From assembly GCA_964585385.1 (NCBI GenBank), contig CAZPDP010000006.1, forward strand, positions 47,296 through 111,295: DNA of 64,000 bases, given 5' to 3'. The notes below the pieces were generated by a model. The model was not told where the DNA came from, ran no database searches, and was given only the letters and a program-made list of their open reading frames with translations. Source of the stretch: JAGXLC01 sp964585385. GTDB lineage: Bacteria > Bacteroidota > Bacteroidia > Bacteroidales > UBA12077. This document shows, in pieces, positions 25,871 through 35,063 of this stretch (within the stretch, counting starts at the first letter, position 1; the number at the start of each line of letters is the position of its first letter). A program made the position numbers and the translations under genes.

Positions 25871-27883
25871 TTATAAAGTTAGGTTGAATGTATTCAGTAA
25901 TAAGTTCAATAACCAGCCCATTGAGAATGCAAGAACCAGCACCAGAAGGAATATACCAATTGCTGTTTTAGCTCCACGCTCTTTGAACATTACCATAAGA
26001 TGGGCCACACAAGGCACAAAAAGGGTCAGGACTACAGCTGAAATGGCCAGTTGATTGGCATTAAGCATATCCTGCATCTGGAATAATCCGGCAGCACCAT
26101 AATCTCTTCTGAAAAATCCGAAAAGGAAAACGTCCGATGTTTTATCCGGCAGTCCAATGGCGTTTACAATAGGTTCAAGACCTTTTGTGATATAAGGAAA
26201 AGCGCCTGTAATCTGAAGTAACCAAATTACCACACTGGCAATGATAAACAGAGGCACAACTTCTTTGAGATACCAGACAATTCTTGTATAGGTTTTACTG
26301 AGGACATTGGAAAGCCTGGGAATTCTCAGCGGCGGCAACTCCATAAAAAACACAGGTCGTTGTCCGGGCATAATTTTCGAGGCCAAAAATCCCACAAACA
26401 TGAAATTAGCAAAGATTACAAGTACCCAAACCAACATGGCCATAGGGAAAGGGGCTAACAGGGCAAATATGACCCCGAGCTGTGCAGAACATGGTATGGC
26501 CAGTGCAAGCAGGAGGGTAGCTATGACCCTTTCCCGTTTCGTTTCCTGTGTACGGGTTACAATTGTTGCCATTGTATCACAACCCAGCCCAAGAACCATA
26601 GGTATAACCGCTCTTCCACTTAACCCGATTTTTTTGAACAGCCTGTCAATCAATAAAGATAAACGGGGAAGGTATCCTGAGTCTTCTATAGCTGAAAATG
26701 CAAGGAAGAAGGCTCCTACCACCGGAAGAATAATGGCAATGGCATAGGTTAAGCCTAATGTGACAAGCCCGTATTCTCCGATAATTAATTGTTTTAGAGC
26801 CTCCATACTGATAAGACTCTCCACAGCCGATTCAATGGCCGGATTAATGTATTTGCCGAATAATGTCCCTTCAAAAAAGTCCACTACGGTACCAGCACCA
26901 AATACTCCCACAAACTTATACAGGACAAAGTAGAGAACCGCCAGGAGTATGGGAATACCTGTCAGTGGCCGCATCATCAGTTTGTTTAATTTTTCCCCGA
27001 CATCTATGCGTTTCTTTTTTTCTACAGTTGTTACTTCATTTGCGATTTGTTCAGCTGCTTCATGGATTTTGAGTTTCATTAAATATACCAGCGATTCCTC
27101 CTGGTTTGTTTTAGAATCTTCGATGCATTTATTTGTTTCCTGAATAGCCTCAGGGTCATAATCCCCGACTATTTTGTGCATATCTTCGTCATTCTGCAGA
27201 AGGAGCTGGGCGATGCTTCTTTTGTGAATGGAGTAATTGCCGTTTAATTGTTTTTGTATCTCATTAATTTTTTGTTCAATGGAATCCTCATAAGGAATTA
27301 CTTCGTGATGGTTTTTTCGTTCGTAATTCAGAATGTTATAGAGGATTTGATTCATTCCTTTTCCTGTAACGGCAATTGTTGGAACAACCGGTATACCGGT
27401 CAGGCTGGCTAATTTCTGAAAGTCAATTGTAATGCCTTCTTTTTTGGCTTCATCCATCATGTTCACAACCAGTATCACTTTTAGACCGGTTTCAGATAGC
27501 TCCATAGCCAATGGAAGCATTCTTTTCAGGTTTTTCGCATCAACCACATGCAGTATGTAGTCCGGTTTGTTTGTAATCAGCGACATTTTCGCCACCCGTT
27601 CCTCCTCTGTAATCGGCAGTAAAGAATACATGCCGGGGAGATCCCAAATTTCGTACTTCTCATTACCCAGGGTTATTTGTCCCTTATCCACGGCTACTGT
27701 AGTGCCCGGGTAGTTGGAAACCGCTACCCTCGAACCTGTTATCCTGTTGAATAGCAGGCTTTTTCCCACATTGGGCTGGCCGGTTAATGCAATCCACTTT
27801 TGACCTGGGATTACATCATTGTCTGTATGATGGCAACTCCTTTTCGCTGATTTTCGTTCCTTTATGATTGTTTGTTCTTTCAT
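25871..27883 (-). CDS. feoB: Ferrous iron transporter FeoB
   Basis: The 670-residue inner-membrane Fe2+ transporter has an N-terminal G domain with the P-loop GQPNVGKSLLFN (about residues 36-47), G2/G3 region YPGTTVAVDKG and WDLPGMYSL, and NMMDEA for the guanine base. A helical GDP-dissociation-inhibitor-like segment (about 200-290) comes next. The membrane domain starts near residue 305 and has the conserved GLGCDTMAT and FFRRDYGAAG motifs. It carries a 30-residue N-terminal extension containing CHH that most FeoB proteins lack. It lies 11 bp downstream of the OprB-like porin gene and 10 bp before the Cys-rich protein gene. Confidence 0.95.
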   Translation of the reverse strand: MKEQTIIKERKSAKRSCHHTDNDVIPGQKWIALTGQPNVGKSLLFNRITGSRVAVSNYPGTTVAVDKGQITLGNEKYEIWDLPGMYSLLPITEEERVAKMSLITNKPDYILHVVDAKNLKRMLPLAMELSETGLKVILVVNMMDEAKKEGITIDFQKLASLTGIPVVPTIAVTGKGMNQILYNILNYERKNHHEVIPYEDSIEQKINEIQKQLNGNYSIHKRSIAQLLLQNDEDMHKIVGDYDPEAIQETNKCIEDSKTNQEESLVYLMKLKIHEAAEQIANEVTTVEKKKRIDVGEKLNKLMMRPLTGIPILLAVLYFVLYKFVGVFGAGTVVDFFEGTLFGKYINPAIESAVESLISMEALKQLIIGEYGLVTLGLTYAIAIILPVVGAFFLAFSAIEDSGYLPRLSLLIDRLFKKIGLSGRAVIPMVLGLGCDTMATIVTRTQETKRERVIATLLLALAIPCSAQLGVIFALLAPFPMAMLVWVLVIFANFMFVGFLASKIMPGQRPVFFMELPPLRIPRLSNVLSKTYTRIVWYLKEVVPLFIIASVVIWLLQITGAFPYITKGLEPIVNAIGLPDKTSDVFLFGFFRRDYGAAGLFQMQDMLNANQLAISAVVLTLFVPCVAHLMVMFKERGAKTAIGIFLLVLVLAFSMGWLLNLLLNTFNLTL

Positions 27884-27894
27884 GTTCGCCTTGT

Positions 27895-29064
27895 TTAATT
27901 ATAGTTCCACTGAAATCTGAGCATACCGACAAATGCATTGTTAAGACCTGTTCGCATGCCCGGATGAATGATGTATTGAAAATTGGGTTGTATTATTAAT
28001 CCTTTTGAAAGATTGTATTTATAAATTAATTCAATAGCCGTTTCACAACTTTTGTTAAATTCAGGGCTGTGTTGTTGGAGTAAATTGTTTGCCGAGGCAT
28101 GAGCCATAGCTAACCCTATCATGTCTGAATCTCTCCCTGGAAAAAGTCCGGTATAATTCAGCCCGTATGCCAGGTAGAAGTCATTGATGCTGCTTTTGTC
28201 CGGCGAGTAACCGGCCTGAATCAATGTGCCCAGACCTTGCGATTCTGATGCGCTTTCCTGGAATATTGCCTGGTCTGCAATAAAATACAGGCCACTTGCT
28301 CCTTTTTGTATGTCATTTGAATTTCCTAGTGTTTCAAATTCCCCGCTATGGTGAAACATTCCAAATTTGAGCGTCCCCGGAAGTTCGTCAAATATATCCT
28401 TTATGTGGAATTCACCTACATAAAAAAGTCCGTTTCCTTTCTGAAGATTTAGATCTGTTCCGAAGTTAGACGCAGTAATCTCTCCCGGTCTGCCATTATA
28501 CAACCCGGCCTGAAGAGACAGGGTATTATTTATTTCATATCCGGTGACAAAACCCAGGGTTGTCATGGGAAAGATGGATACCGGAACATTTAATGAGGCA
28601 ACGGGCATGATCCCGAAGGAACTGTTGATGTATTCACCTGCATAATCACTGGCGAAGAATAATTCGTTTAAATCATGCTTCCCCAAAAGCATGGTGAAAT
28701 CACCAATAGTGTGTTGATACCAGAGTTGATAGAGATAAGTGCTGTTTCCATTTTCAATATTGGAAAACACCTGGATATCTCCAACCAGGTTTTCAGTTGG
28801 AGTCTGACCATACGTATTCTGGATATGAATTCTGAATGTTCCGTTTTTCCAAAGATTTAAATTTTGGGTGTTCAGCGTAAAGTCAAGATTAATAAGCCCA
28901 AGATAGGACTCTCCTGTTCTTAACCCTCCTCTCATGTTACTGGTAAAATCATGAATAACGGATGTTTCTATTACATCTTCGTTTGTTTGGGCTGACACGA
29001 GTTTACTTTCCAGTGCCAGAACAGATATCATCAGGATAAAGAGGTAAATTATTTTTGCTTTCAT
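27895..29064 (-). CDS. OprB-like carbohydrate-selective porin family protein
   Basis: The 389-residue outer-membrane protein has a signal peptide (residues 1-25, ending LVSAQ). A beta-barrel core has the OprB-type features TFRIHIQNTYGQTPT, QLWYQ, LLGKHDLNELFFASDYAGEYINSSFG and LQAGLYNGRPGE, and the C-terminus is FQWNYN. Family members form trimeric porins for sugars in Pseudomonas. Here the gene heads the Feo operon, which suggests outer-membrane passage of iron or of a chelator; that is inference from position. Confidence 0.8.
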   Translation of the reverse strand: MKAKIIYLFILMISVLALESKLVSAQTNEDVIETSVIHDFTSNMRGGLRTGESYLGLINLDFTLNTQNLNLWKNGTFRIHIQNTYGQTPTENLVGDIQVFSNIENGNSTYLYQLWYQHTIGDFTMLLGKHDLNELFFASDYAGEYINSSFGIMPVASLNVPVSIFPMTTLGFVTGYEINNTLSLQAGLYNGRPGEITASNFGTDLNLQKGNGLFYVGEFHIKDIFDELPGTLKFGMFHHSGEFETLGNSNDIQKGASGLYFIADQAIFQESASESQGLGTLIQAGYSPDKSSINDFYLAYGLNYTGLFPGRDSDMIGLAMAHASANNLLQQHSPEFNKSCETAIELIYKYNLSKGLIIQPNFQYIIHPGMRTGLNNAFVGMLRFQWNYN

Positions 29065-29126
29065 TGCTATAACGTTTATTTAGTTTAACATTTTGAGCAA
29101 AAATAGTTGTGAGAATATTAACAGAC

Positions 29127-29146
29127 AATCCCAACATGTTGGGATT
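29127..29146. promoter_or_regulatory. 20-nt perfect palindrome upstream of the OprB-feo operon
   Basis: AATCCCAACATGTTGGGATT is a perfect dyad of 10-bp half-sites, in the 119-bp gap between the LuxR-type gene (ends 29184) and the OprB-like gene (starts 29064). On the minus strand it lies about 63 bp upstream of the OprB ATG. It is a plausible operator. On the plus strand it is followed by six Ts, so a plus-strand terminator is the alternative. Confidence 0.5.
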
Positions 29147-29183
29147 TTTTAAAACTTAATTCACTTAATTAACAAAATCAACT

Positions 29184-29762
29184 CTACTGAATCTGGTCCT
29201 TAGGGATAAGATTATTTAATACAGCATAAACCGTAAGACCTGAGACGGTTTTAATTCCCAGTTTGGAGGTGATATTTTTTCTGTGAGAAATTACGGTGTG
29301 TTTGCTGATAAATAATTTCTGCGCAATTTGCTGGTTGGTGTATCCGAGAGCAACAAGCTTCAGTACTTCGGTTTCTCTTTCACTCAACAGAGCTGAAGTT
29401 TCCTGTTGCTCTTCTTTTTCTTTAAAGATTTTGTCCAAAAGTGGTACTATTTCTTCTTTTCCACCATTCCGGCTGATTTTGTAGTCAAAGTTTTTTGCTT
29501 TTGGCAGGCATTTGAGGTTATTGGTTATAGCGATATATATTGTATCAGATTTTAACTGGAAAAAAACATCTGTTTTCTCTTTTTCTTCAAGAATTTCCTG
29601 TTCAACAATGACACAATAAGCCTCGTAAGTTTCAAGAAAATGATTTACTTCTTCCAGGTTATTCATGAAAATATGTTCGGTTTCTTCAATATCATGAATA
29701 ATGGTAGAGATGCCCCGTTTTGTAATGTAGGATGGTGTTGCTATTACTAAGGTTTGAGCCAT
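29184..29762 (-). CDS. LuxR-type transcriptional regulator with degenerate receiver
   Basis: The protein of about 192 residues has a C-terminal LuxR/GerE HTH domain (LLSERETEVLKLVALGYTNQQIAQKLFISKHTVISHR and onward). Its N-terminal half resembles a CheY receiver in size and fold pattern but lacks the acidic pair and the phosphoacceptor aspartate: the strand ends read VIATPSY and CVIVEQ. It is probably not activated by phosphorylation. I place the start at the ATG at 29762, 11 bp after the hemerythrin gene's stop codon; a TTG at 29780 would overlap that gene. The OprB-Feo operon lies directly downstream. Confidence 0.8.
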   Translation of the reverse strand: MAQTLVIATPSYITKRGISTIIHDIEETEHIFMNNLEEVNHFLETYEAYCVIVEQEILEEKEKTDVFFQLKSDTIYIAITNNLKCLPKAKNFDYKISRNGGKEEIVPLLDKIFKEKEEQQETSALLSERETEVLKLVALGYTNQQIAQKLFISKHTVISHRKNITSKLGIKTVSGLTVYAVLNNLIPKDQIQ

Positions 29763-29772
29763 AATCACAGGT

Positions 29773-30501
29773 TTATTCAAATTGGCTTTCCAGTTCTTTC
29801 AAAGCTGGCAGCAAAATAACATCTTCAAGTCTTTCGTGATCGATGAGGTCTTTATCTAACACAAAAAGTGCAGATAAGAGGTTGTTCCCCAAGCCCTGGT
29901 TATAATTGGGCGGCAAGTATTTAATAATAATGTTTTTGAGGTCGAACAGTTTGGCTACTACGGCTTCATGTTCTTTATTATGTCCTGTATATGAAAAACT
30001 GTACTTGTTTTTGATTTGCTTCAGGTTGAGGTTTGAATTCCCTGTTTTTATAAGTTCCAGCACATACGGGAAAAATTTTTCTTCCTCATTTGAAAGATGA
30101 ACCAGCAACTCCTCCTTGTATTTTGAATAGAAATTTTCGATGAGTTTAAGATTGTCACAATCTTCTTCACAGCTTATCACCAGTCTTTTAACAAGCTCTT
30201 CAATTTCCGGAAGGGCCTTATTCCTGTAATAATTGTGGGTTTCCTTAAGGTAATCGACAATCATGTCAACCGGGTAGTTCTGCATCTTTTCCATAGGCAT
30301 GTAATCCTTGTCATTATATGTGTTAAGGATATCCAGAAAGAATGAAAGGTTGATATTCTTCTCTGTGCAAACTTGTTCAACCGATTTATCACCAAAACCA
30401 AGCTTTATTCCAAAGCGGTTTATAACAGGAAGCAAGAGATAATTGGTATGAATAACATCTGCCATTTTTGTATTTGCGGTAAAAATTGAATTCTTATCCA
30501 T
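29773..30501 (-). CDS. Hemerythrin-domain protein (ScdA/YtfE-like, lacks N-terminal CC)
   Basis: The 242-residue protein has a short ScdA_N-like N-terminal domain (about 10-60) but no Cys-Cys pair; the equivalent stretch reads GIKLGFGDKS. A four-helix hemerythrin-like domain follows at about 80-240. Likely di-iron ligands are H89, H135 with E139, H174 or H178, and H222 with E226; the spacing (46, +4, +4) matches YtfE. YtfE/RIC repairs nitrosylated or oxidised Fe-S clusters; loss of CC suggests a sensor or a different role. It is co-transcribed with the LuxR-type gene (11-bp gap), upstream of the Feo operon. Confidence 0.85.
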   Translation of the reverse strand: MDKNSIFTANTKMADVIHTNYLLLPVINRFGIKLGFGDKSVEQVCTEKNINLSFFLDILNTYNDKDYMPMEKMQNYPVDMIVDYLKETHNYYRNKALPEIEELVKRLVISCEEDCDNLKLIENFYSKYKEELLVHLSNEEEKFFPYVLELIKTGNSNLNLKQIKNKYSFSYTGHNKEHEAVVAKLFDLKNIIIKYLPPNYNQGLGNNLLSALFVLDKDLIDHERLEDVILLPALKELESQFE

Positions 30502-30642
30502 TTCAGGTCAGGTTTTGTCTTTTGTCAAAAATAAAAATATAAAAGCGATTTTTTCTACGTTTTTTATTCTATATTATTTTGGTGCTCATTTACAATAATA
30601 GTGGTTTATTGCCTGTATTTTGAAAAAGTTAGGTGGGAGGGT

Positions 30643-32949
30643 CTATACATATTTCACTATCAGTTTGAGAAAATTTTCTTTATCCAGGGGTTTAGCAATG
30701 AAATCATTACATCCTGCTTCAATACACTTTTTTTTGTCTTCCTGCATAGCATAAGCTGATTGGGCAATAACCGGCAGGGTTTTATTTATTTTCCTGATTT
30801 CTTTAGCAGCCTCAAGCCCATCCATTTTTGGAAGTCGTATATCCATCAGTACCAAATCCAAATCGCTTTCTTTTTTAACCGTTTCAATAGCCTCTTTGCC
30901 ATTCTCATTATAGATTATTTTGCAATTGAAATCCTGTAGTATAAAAGACAATAAATCAGAGCTATTTTGGTCATCCTCGACAATAAGAATTTTTTTGCCT
31001 TCTAACGAAATGATCTCGCTTTTTTCTTCTTCATCATCTATTGTTACAGCAGGCCTGAATGGAATTGTAAAGTAGAAAGTAGTGCCTGTGCCTTCCTCCG
31101 AATTTACCCAGATTCTGCCATCCATCAAATTAAGCAGCCCTTTTGATATAGATAACCCCAGGCCGGTTCCGCCGGGTTGTTTTTTAAAATTATTTTCTTC
31201 CTGCTGGAACCTGGTGAAAATTCTTGTCTGTTTGTCCCGGGGGATACCTATTCCTGTATCCTGCACATAAAATTTAAGTTCTGAGTCGATTACTTTATAT
31301 CCAAATTCTATTTTGCCTTTATCGGTGAACTTCACAGCGTTATTCAGCAGATTCTGCAATATCTGCATCAATCGTTCTTTATCAGCTTTGATATAGTCTT
31401 TATTTTTTGATAGCTGAGTTGACGTGGTTATCTTAAGGTTCTTATTTCTTACCCCTTCATTGTTTAGGTACAGCGTTTCAATCTCCGATATCATGCTGTT
31501 TAAAGAAAATTCAGTTTCGTAGATTTTTAGTTGTTGAGCCTCAAGTTTCGAAAGGTCCAGAATGTCGTTGATTAGATTGAGCAACTGTCTTCCGTTATTT
31601 TTAATAATCCGCGAATATTTCTCTTTTTGGTCGGGGTCAATATTTCCCCTGGAGAGCAGGTAAGAAAAACCAAGGATACCGTTCAGAGGGGTTCTGATTT
31701 CATGTGACATATTTGCCAGGAATGCGCTTTTCAGTTTGTCGCTTTCTTCAGCTTTTTTCTTAGCTGTAAGTAATTCTCTTTCATACTTTTTTTGTTCAGT
31801 AATATTTGTCTGTGAACCCCAAACACTTATCAATTCATCGTTTACTAAAATTCCTGTAATATTTTTTGAAAGAAATATTTTTTTGCCGTCTTTGGTATAC
31901 TCTTCGTTAACGATATTATTTAACCGGTAACCCGACTCTATAAATGACCTGACGATTTTTTTGCTATTTTTTGATTTGACAGTTTTTTGAAATTCAGACA
32001 GTTTTATTTGCCTGAAATCTTCTTTGGTATATCCATAAATTCCGCTGAATGAATCATTGCATTCAGCCAGATAGGCATACTTCTGGATAAGTTCTTCCTG
32101 CTTTTCAACGGGTAATTTGACAGGAACAGGTTTCTCCAGTTCGAAGCGATAAATCCCTTCATTGGTTTGCGAAATAAACGCTTTGTACTTTTTTTCACTC
32201 TCCCTGATTCTCCGGTTAGCTTCAGAGAGTTCTATATTGGAGTTTTTTAGCTGTTTGTTTATCTCCTGGTATTCATCAAACAATTGTTTATATTCCTTCT
32301 TTCTTTTATCTATTTCATTTATTTTGGCTTTGTATTCTGTAAAATTTATGAAAAGGGAAACACCAGCGAATACCTGGTTGTGTTCATCATATAATGGAGC
32401 ACCTCTGAGTTCATACCAGCTTTCACCGTATTGGATTTCTTCTTTTATGGTATTGCCTTTCAAAATTTTGTTATAATTTTCTTTGAGAAATTTTAGAAAT
32501 TCCCTGTCGAAGATCAGTTCTCTGAGATTTTTTCCCTGGATTTCCCCGGGCTTAATTCCCATTTTATTTAATCCTTCTCCCTGGGCAAGAATGTAGTTCA
32601 TCTCCTTGTCGAAAAGAAAAAAATCTACATTGGGGATATTGGAAAAGAGAATGTTATACCATTGTTCGCTTTCGTTAATAGCTTCGATAATGCTGTTTTT
32701 TTCCCTGATTTCCCTGAAGATCAAAAAGAAAATTAAAAGTGTGGAGAGAGTTATAAATCCTATCCCTTTAATTGTTTGGTAGTTGGAATAATTGGATAAA
32801 TCTTCTGTTATCAGCTCAAGCAGGCGGTCGGAAAAAAATATCCAGAGAAAACTGATAATAAAATAAACAAGGGCAATTTTGAAGGCAGGATAAAAGCTCT
32901 TCTCTTTGCTTTGAGCAAGATGATTCTTTTTGGAATTGAATTTGGACAT
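30643..32949 (-). CDS. Hybrid sensor histidine kinase/response regulator with PAS domains
   Basis: The 768-residue membrane-bound hybrid kinase has two N-terminal transmembrane segments (about residues 24-43 and 61-83). Two PAS domains (about 90-205 and 250-385) follow, separated by a coiled coil (205-255). The HisKA region has SAFLANMSHEIRTPLNG with H416 as phosphoacceptor. The HATPase has the N box NLLNNAVKFT and G boxes QDTGIGIP and GTGLGLSIS, and the C-terminal receiver has D703 in VLMDIRLP. Signals are unknown. It stands alone after a 140-bp gap with no close partner regulator. Confidence 0.93.
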   Translation of the reverse strand: MSKFNSKKNHLAQSKEKSFYPAFKIALVYFIISFLWIFFSDRLLELITEDLSNYSNYQTIKGIGFITLSTLLIFFLIFREIREKNSIIEAINESEQWYNILFSNIPNVDFFLFDKEMNYILAQGEGLNKMGIKPGEIQGKNLRELIFDREFLKFLKENYNKILKGNTIKEEIQYGESWYELRGAPLYDEHNQVFAGVSLFINFTEYKAKINEIDKRKKEYKQLFDEYQEINKQLKNSNIELSEANRRIRESEKKYKAFISQTNEGIYRFELEKPVPVKLPVEKQEELIQKYAYLAECNDSFSGIYGYTKEDFRQIKLSEFQKTVKSKNSKKIVRSFIESGYRLNNIVNEEYTKDGKKIFLSKNITGILVNDELISVWGSQTNITEQKKYERELLTAKKKAEESDKLKSAFLANMSHEIRTPLNGILGFSYLLSRGNIDPDQKEKYSRIIKNNGRQLLNLINDILDLSKLEAQQLKIYETEFSLNSMISEIETLYLNNEGVRNKNLKITTSTQLSKNKDYIKADKERLMQILQNLLNNAVKFTDKGKIEFGYKVIDSELKFYVQDTGIGIPRDKQTRIFTRFQQEENNFKKQPGGTGLGLSISKGLLNLMDGRIWVNSEEGTGTTFYFTIPFRPAVTIDDEEEKSEIISLEGKKILIVEDDQNSSDLLSFILQDFNCKIIYNENGKEAIETVKKESDLDLVLMDIRLPKMDGLEAAKEIRKINKTLPVIAQSAYAMQEDKKKCIEAGCNDFIAKPLDKENFLKLIVKYV

Positions 32950-33010
32950 ATAAAAAATAATCCTTTTAAAAGGGAAAATTAATCAAATGCCTTGAGAAAA
33001 TCAATTGAGT

Positions 33011-33658
33011 TTATCGAAACAGGTAAAAAAATCCTTTTTTCGTTCGGGAAGGCGTCCCTTGTGTAGTAATGACGTAATAATAAACCCCTTCGCTGGCATA
33101 TTGTCCGGAGGCCAGTTTTCCATCCCAGTATACGACTCTTGCGATTTGTTCGTGAATTAAATCTCCGTTACGGCTGTAAATGGTCAGTTTGAGCTTATTG
33201 TTTATGTTTCCGCTGGATTTTACTACGAACATATCGTTTTGGGGATCTCCGTTGGGAGTAAATACATTGGGTACTTCAATAGGATCCTGAACTGGTATGG
33301 TCTGATTTGTATAGAAAGATGTCCCTGCGGTGTCGTTTGTTACTTCAAGGTCGATGTTAAACGAACCTTCCGACTCAAACCTGCATCGGTAAACCAGGTT
33401 GTTCGAAGAAGGATTATCAATGACTTTCAGGTCTTCTGACATCCCGTTTTTTGTCCAGTTAAACGAGTATACAGTGGTATCGTTTTTCGTGAAACGGGAA
33501 GTATCTCCTGCAACTATCTTCAATGGGCTCAGGAAATGTTCAAAGGTGGCAATGTAGGTAGAATCTTTAAAAGCGATACCGTCAATTTGGGAATAGGAGC
33601 TCAGGCTAAGTATGCAGAAAAGCAAGCTGAGAATTAGTATTGATTTGATTTTGCCCAT
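33011..33658 (-). CDS. Secreted protein with gliding-motility-associated (CHU_C, T9SS type B) C-terminal domain
   Basis: The 215-residue exported protein has a signal peptide (1-23, ending SSYSQ), a PKD-like domain (about 40-125), and a C-terminal domain from about 133 that starts VPNVFTPNGDPQNDMF. It continues with LTIYSRNGDLIH and VYWDGK and ends in a GVYYYVITTQG-type strand. This is the CHU_C/type B sorting domain that targets proteins to the T9SS. The protein is small, so it is mostly the sorting domain plus one Ig-like domain. Confidence 0.85.
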   Translation of the reverse strand: MGKIKSILILSLLFCILSLSSYSQIDGIAFKDSTYIATFEHFLSPLKIVAGDTSRFTKNDTTVYSFNWTKNGMSEDLKVIDNPSSNNLVYRCRFESEGSFNIDLEVTNDTAGTSFYTNQTIPVQDPIEVPNVFTPNGDPQNDMFVVKSSGNINNKLKLTIYSRNGDLIHEQIARVVYWDGKLASGQYASEGVYYYVITTQGTPSRTKKGFFYLFR

Positions 33659-33928
33659 TAACCAGATTTTAATTCACGTAAATATATAAAATAGCGGTTT
33701 ATAATCTCAAATTTTTTAATCTCTTTTTTTTCAACAATATAAAATTTTGTGAATTCACGGCCCCTGATTTGTTAACTAAAGCATGCAATTTTCAAATAGG
33801 TTTGGTTTTTTAATGTTGATGAACCGAAGGGTTTGGCTTTATGGCAATGCCAGATTAATGAACGAATTTCATTAACAGCATTCATGGGTTATGTTGAAAA
33901 AAACTTTTTTTAGTCTTCCCAATTTCTT

Positions 33929-33992
33929 CTGTCGGAGACAGGAATAATTCTTGAACGGCGAAGCCCTCAACGAAGTTAATTATTCGGGTTAA
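33929..33992. repeat. 64-bp interspersed repeat, copy 1
   Basis: This is identical over all 64 bases to 36372-36435. It begins with the hairpin CTGTC-GGA-GACAG and has GAATAATT/AATTATTC arms enclosing the middle. It ends GGGTTAA. Confidence 0.9.
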
Positions 33993-33993
33993 A

Positions 33994-34025
33994 CTTTCAG
34001 ATATAATAATCATCCAATATCTTTG
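33994..34025 (+). promoter_or_regulatory. Bacteroidota-type promoter for the EamA transporter gene
   Basis: TATCTTTG at 34018-34025 is an exact TAnnTTTG -7 element, with CTTTC at 33994-33998 about 20 bp upstream as a weak -33 element. It lies about 72 bp before the ATG at 34098 and directly follows the 64-bp repeat. Confidence 0.45.
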
Positions 34026-34097
34026 TTTTGAATTTGAAAAAACTGAAGGCATTTCTGGATTAACCTGAACCAGCCGGAAACCATTAAATAGAGAAAC

Positions 34098-35033
34098 ATG
34101 TTTGAATCACACGTTGGTGAATTTGCCGGACTTATGGCTGCTTTCTGCTGGACAGCAACGGCTATAGCATTTGAATCAGCAGGCAAAAAGGTCGGATCCC
34201 TTTCCGTAAATCTTATACGCTTGTTTATGGCTATATTTTTACTGGGGGTTTTTACATGGATAACCAGGGGGTTGTTCTTCCCGGTTGATGCGACTTATCA
34301 CCAGTGGAAATGGTTGATTATCTCTGGTCTGATTGGATTTGCCCTTGGTGATTTGTTTTTATTTGAGGCATATGTTGTCATTGGCGCCCGGATTTCCTCT
34401 CTGATTATGTCTTTTACTCCGATATTTGCCGGAATAATCGGCTGGATGGTTATGGGTGAAACCATGACATGGCTGAATATTTTGGGTATGGTAATTACCT
34501 TGTCGGGTATTGTCCTGGTTATTTTGCAGAGAAAAAACAGGAATCCCAATCCCTCCCGGATTCATGAAGAAGGGCCTAAAAAACGAAGCATTAAACCTAC
34601 CTGGCATGTTATGGGGATCTTTTTTGCTTTCCTGGGAGCTGCCGGGCAAGCTACCGGTTTGGTTTTGAGCAAATTCGGGATGCAGGATTATAATGCTTTT
34701 GCTGCAACACAGATACGTGTCCTTGCCGGAACAATCGGTTTTGTCGTTTTGTTTTTTATCCTGAGACGCTGGGGAAAGGTTTTTTCTGCTATGAGAAACA
34801 AAAAGGCTATGAAGAGAATTACATTAGGGGCTTTCTTTGGTCCGTTTCTGGGTGTAGGTTTTTCTCTGCTGGCAGTGCAGCATACTTTAACAGGTATTGC
34901 CTCCACCTTAATGGCACTGGTTCCAGTTTTGATTATTCCCCCGGCAGTATTGTATTTCAAAGAAAAAATAAACCTGGCTGAAGTAATCGGGGCTATAATT
35001 GCTATTGCAGGAGTTGCTTTGTTCTTCGTGTAA
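34098..35033 (+). CDS. DMT family exporter (EamA domains)
   Basis: The 311-residue inner-membrane protein has ten predicted helices in two EamA repeats (about 8-145 and 165-305). Features are the N-terminal GLMAAFCWTATAIAFE, the conserved SFTPIFAGIIGWMVMGE and a second-repeat counterpart LMALVPVLIIPPAVLYFKE. A charged loop (about 148-170) joins the halves. Family members export metabolites or amino acids; the substrate is unknown. The small lipoprotein gene follows 30 bp later and may be co-transcribed. Confidence 0.88.
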   Translation: MFESHVGEFAGLMAAFCWTATAIAFESAGKKVGSLSVNLIRLFMAIFLLGVFTWITRGLFFPVDATYHQWKWLIISGLIGFALGDLFLFEAYVVIGARISSLIMSFTPIFAGIIGWMVMGETMTWLNILGMVITLSGIVLVILQRKNRNPNPSRIHEEGPKKRSIKPTWHVMGIFFAFLGAAGQATGLVLSKFGMQDYNAFAATQIRVLAGTIGFVVLFFILRRWGKVFSAMRNKKAMKRITLGAFFGPFLGVGFSLLAVQHTLTGIASTLMALVPVLIIPPAVLYFKEKINLAEVIGAIIAIAGVALFFV

Positions 35034-35063
35034 TTGTAAATTTGTAAAAATAAATTTTACTAT

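Larger units (their letters stand above)
33659..34097. other. Intergenic region with 64-bp repeat and promoter
   Basis: No gene fits this stretch of about 440 bp. It contains one copy of a 64-bp repeat (33929-33992) and a candidate promoter for the EamA gene (33994-34025). Confidence 0.6.

Noticed and set aside
29127..29155. Palindrome read as a terminator of a plus-strand gene
   Set aside because: No plus-strand gene precedes it; all genes in 23785-33658 are on the minus strand, so an operator is more likely, although a terminator cannot be excluded.
33011..33658. Complete gliding-motility (gld) locus
   Set aside because: Only the CHU_C-type sorting domain is present; no gldK-N or por genes are in the window.
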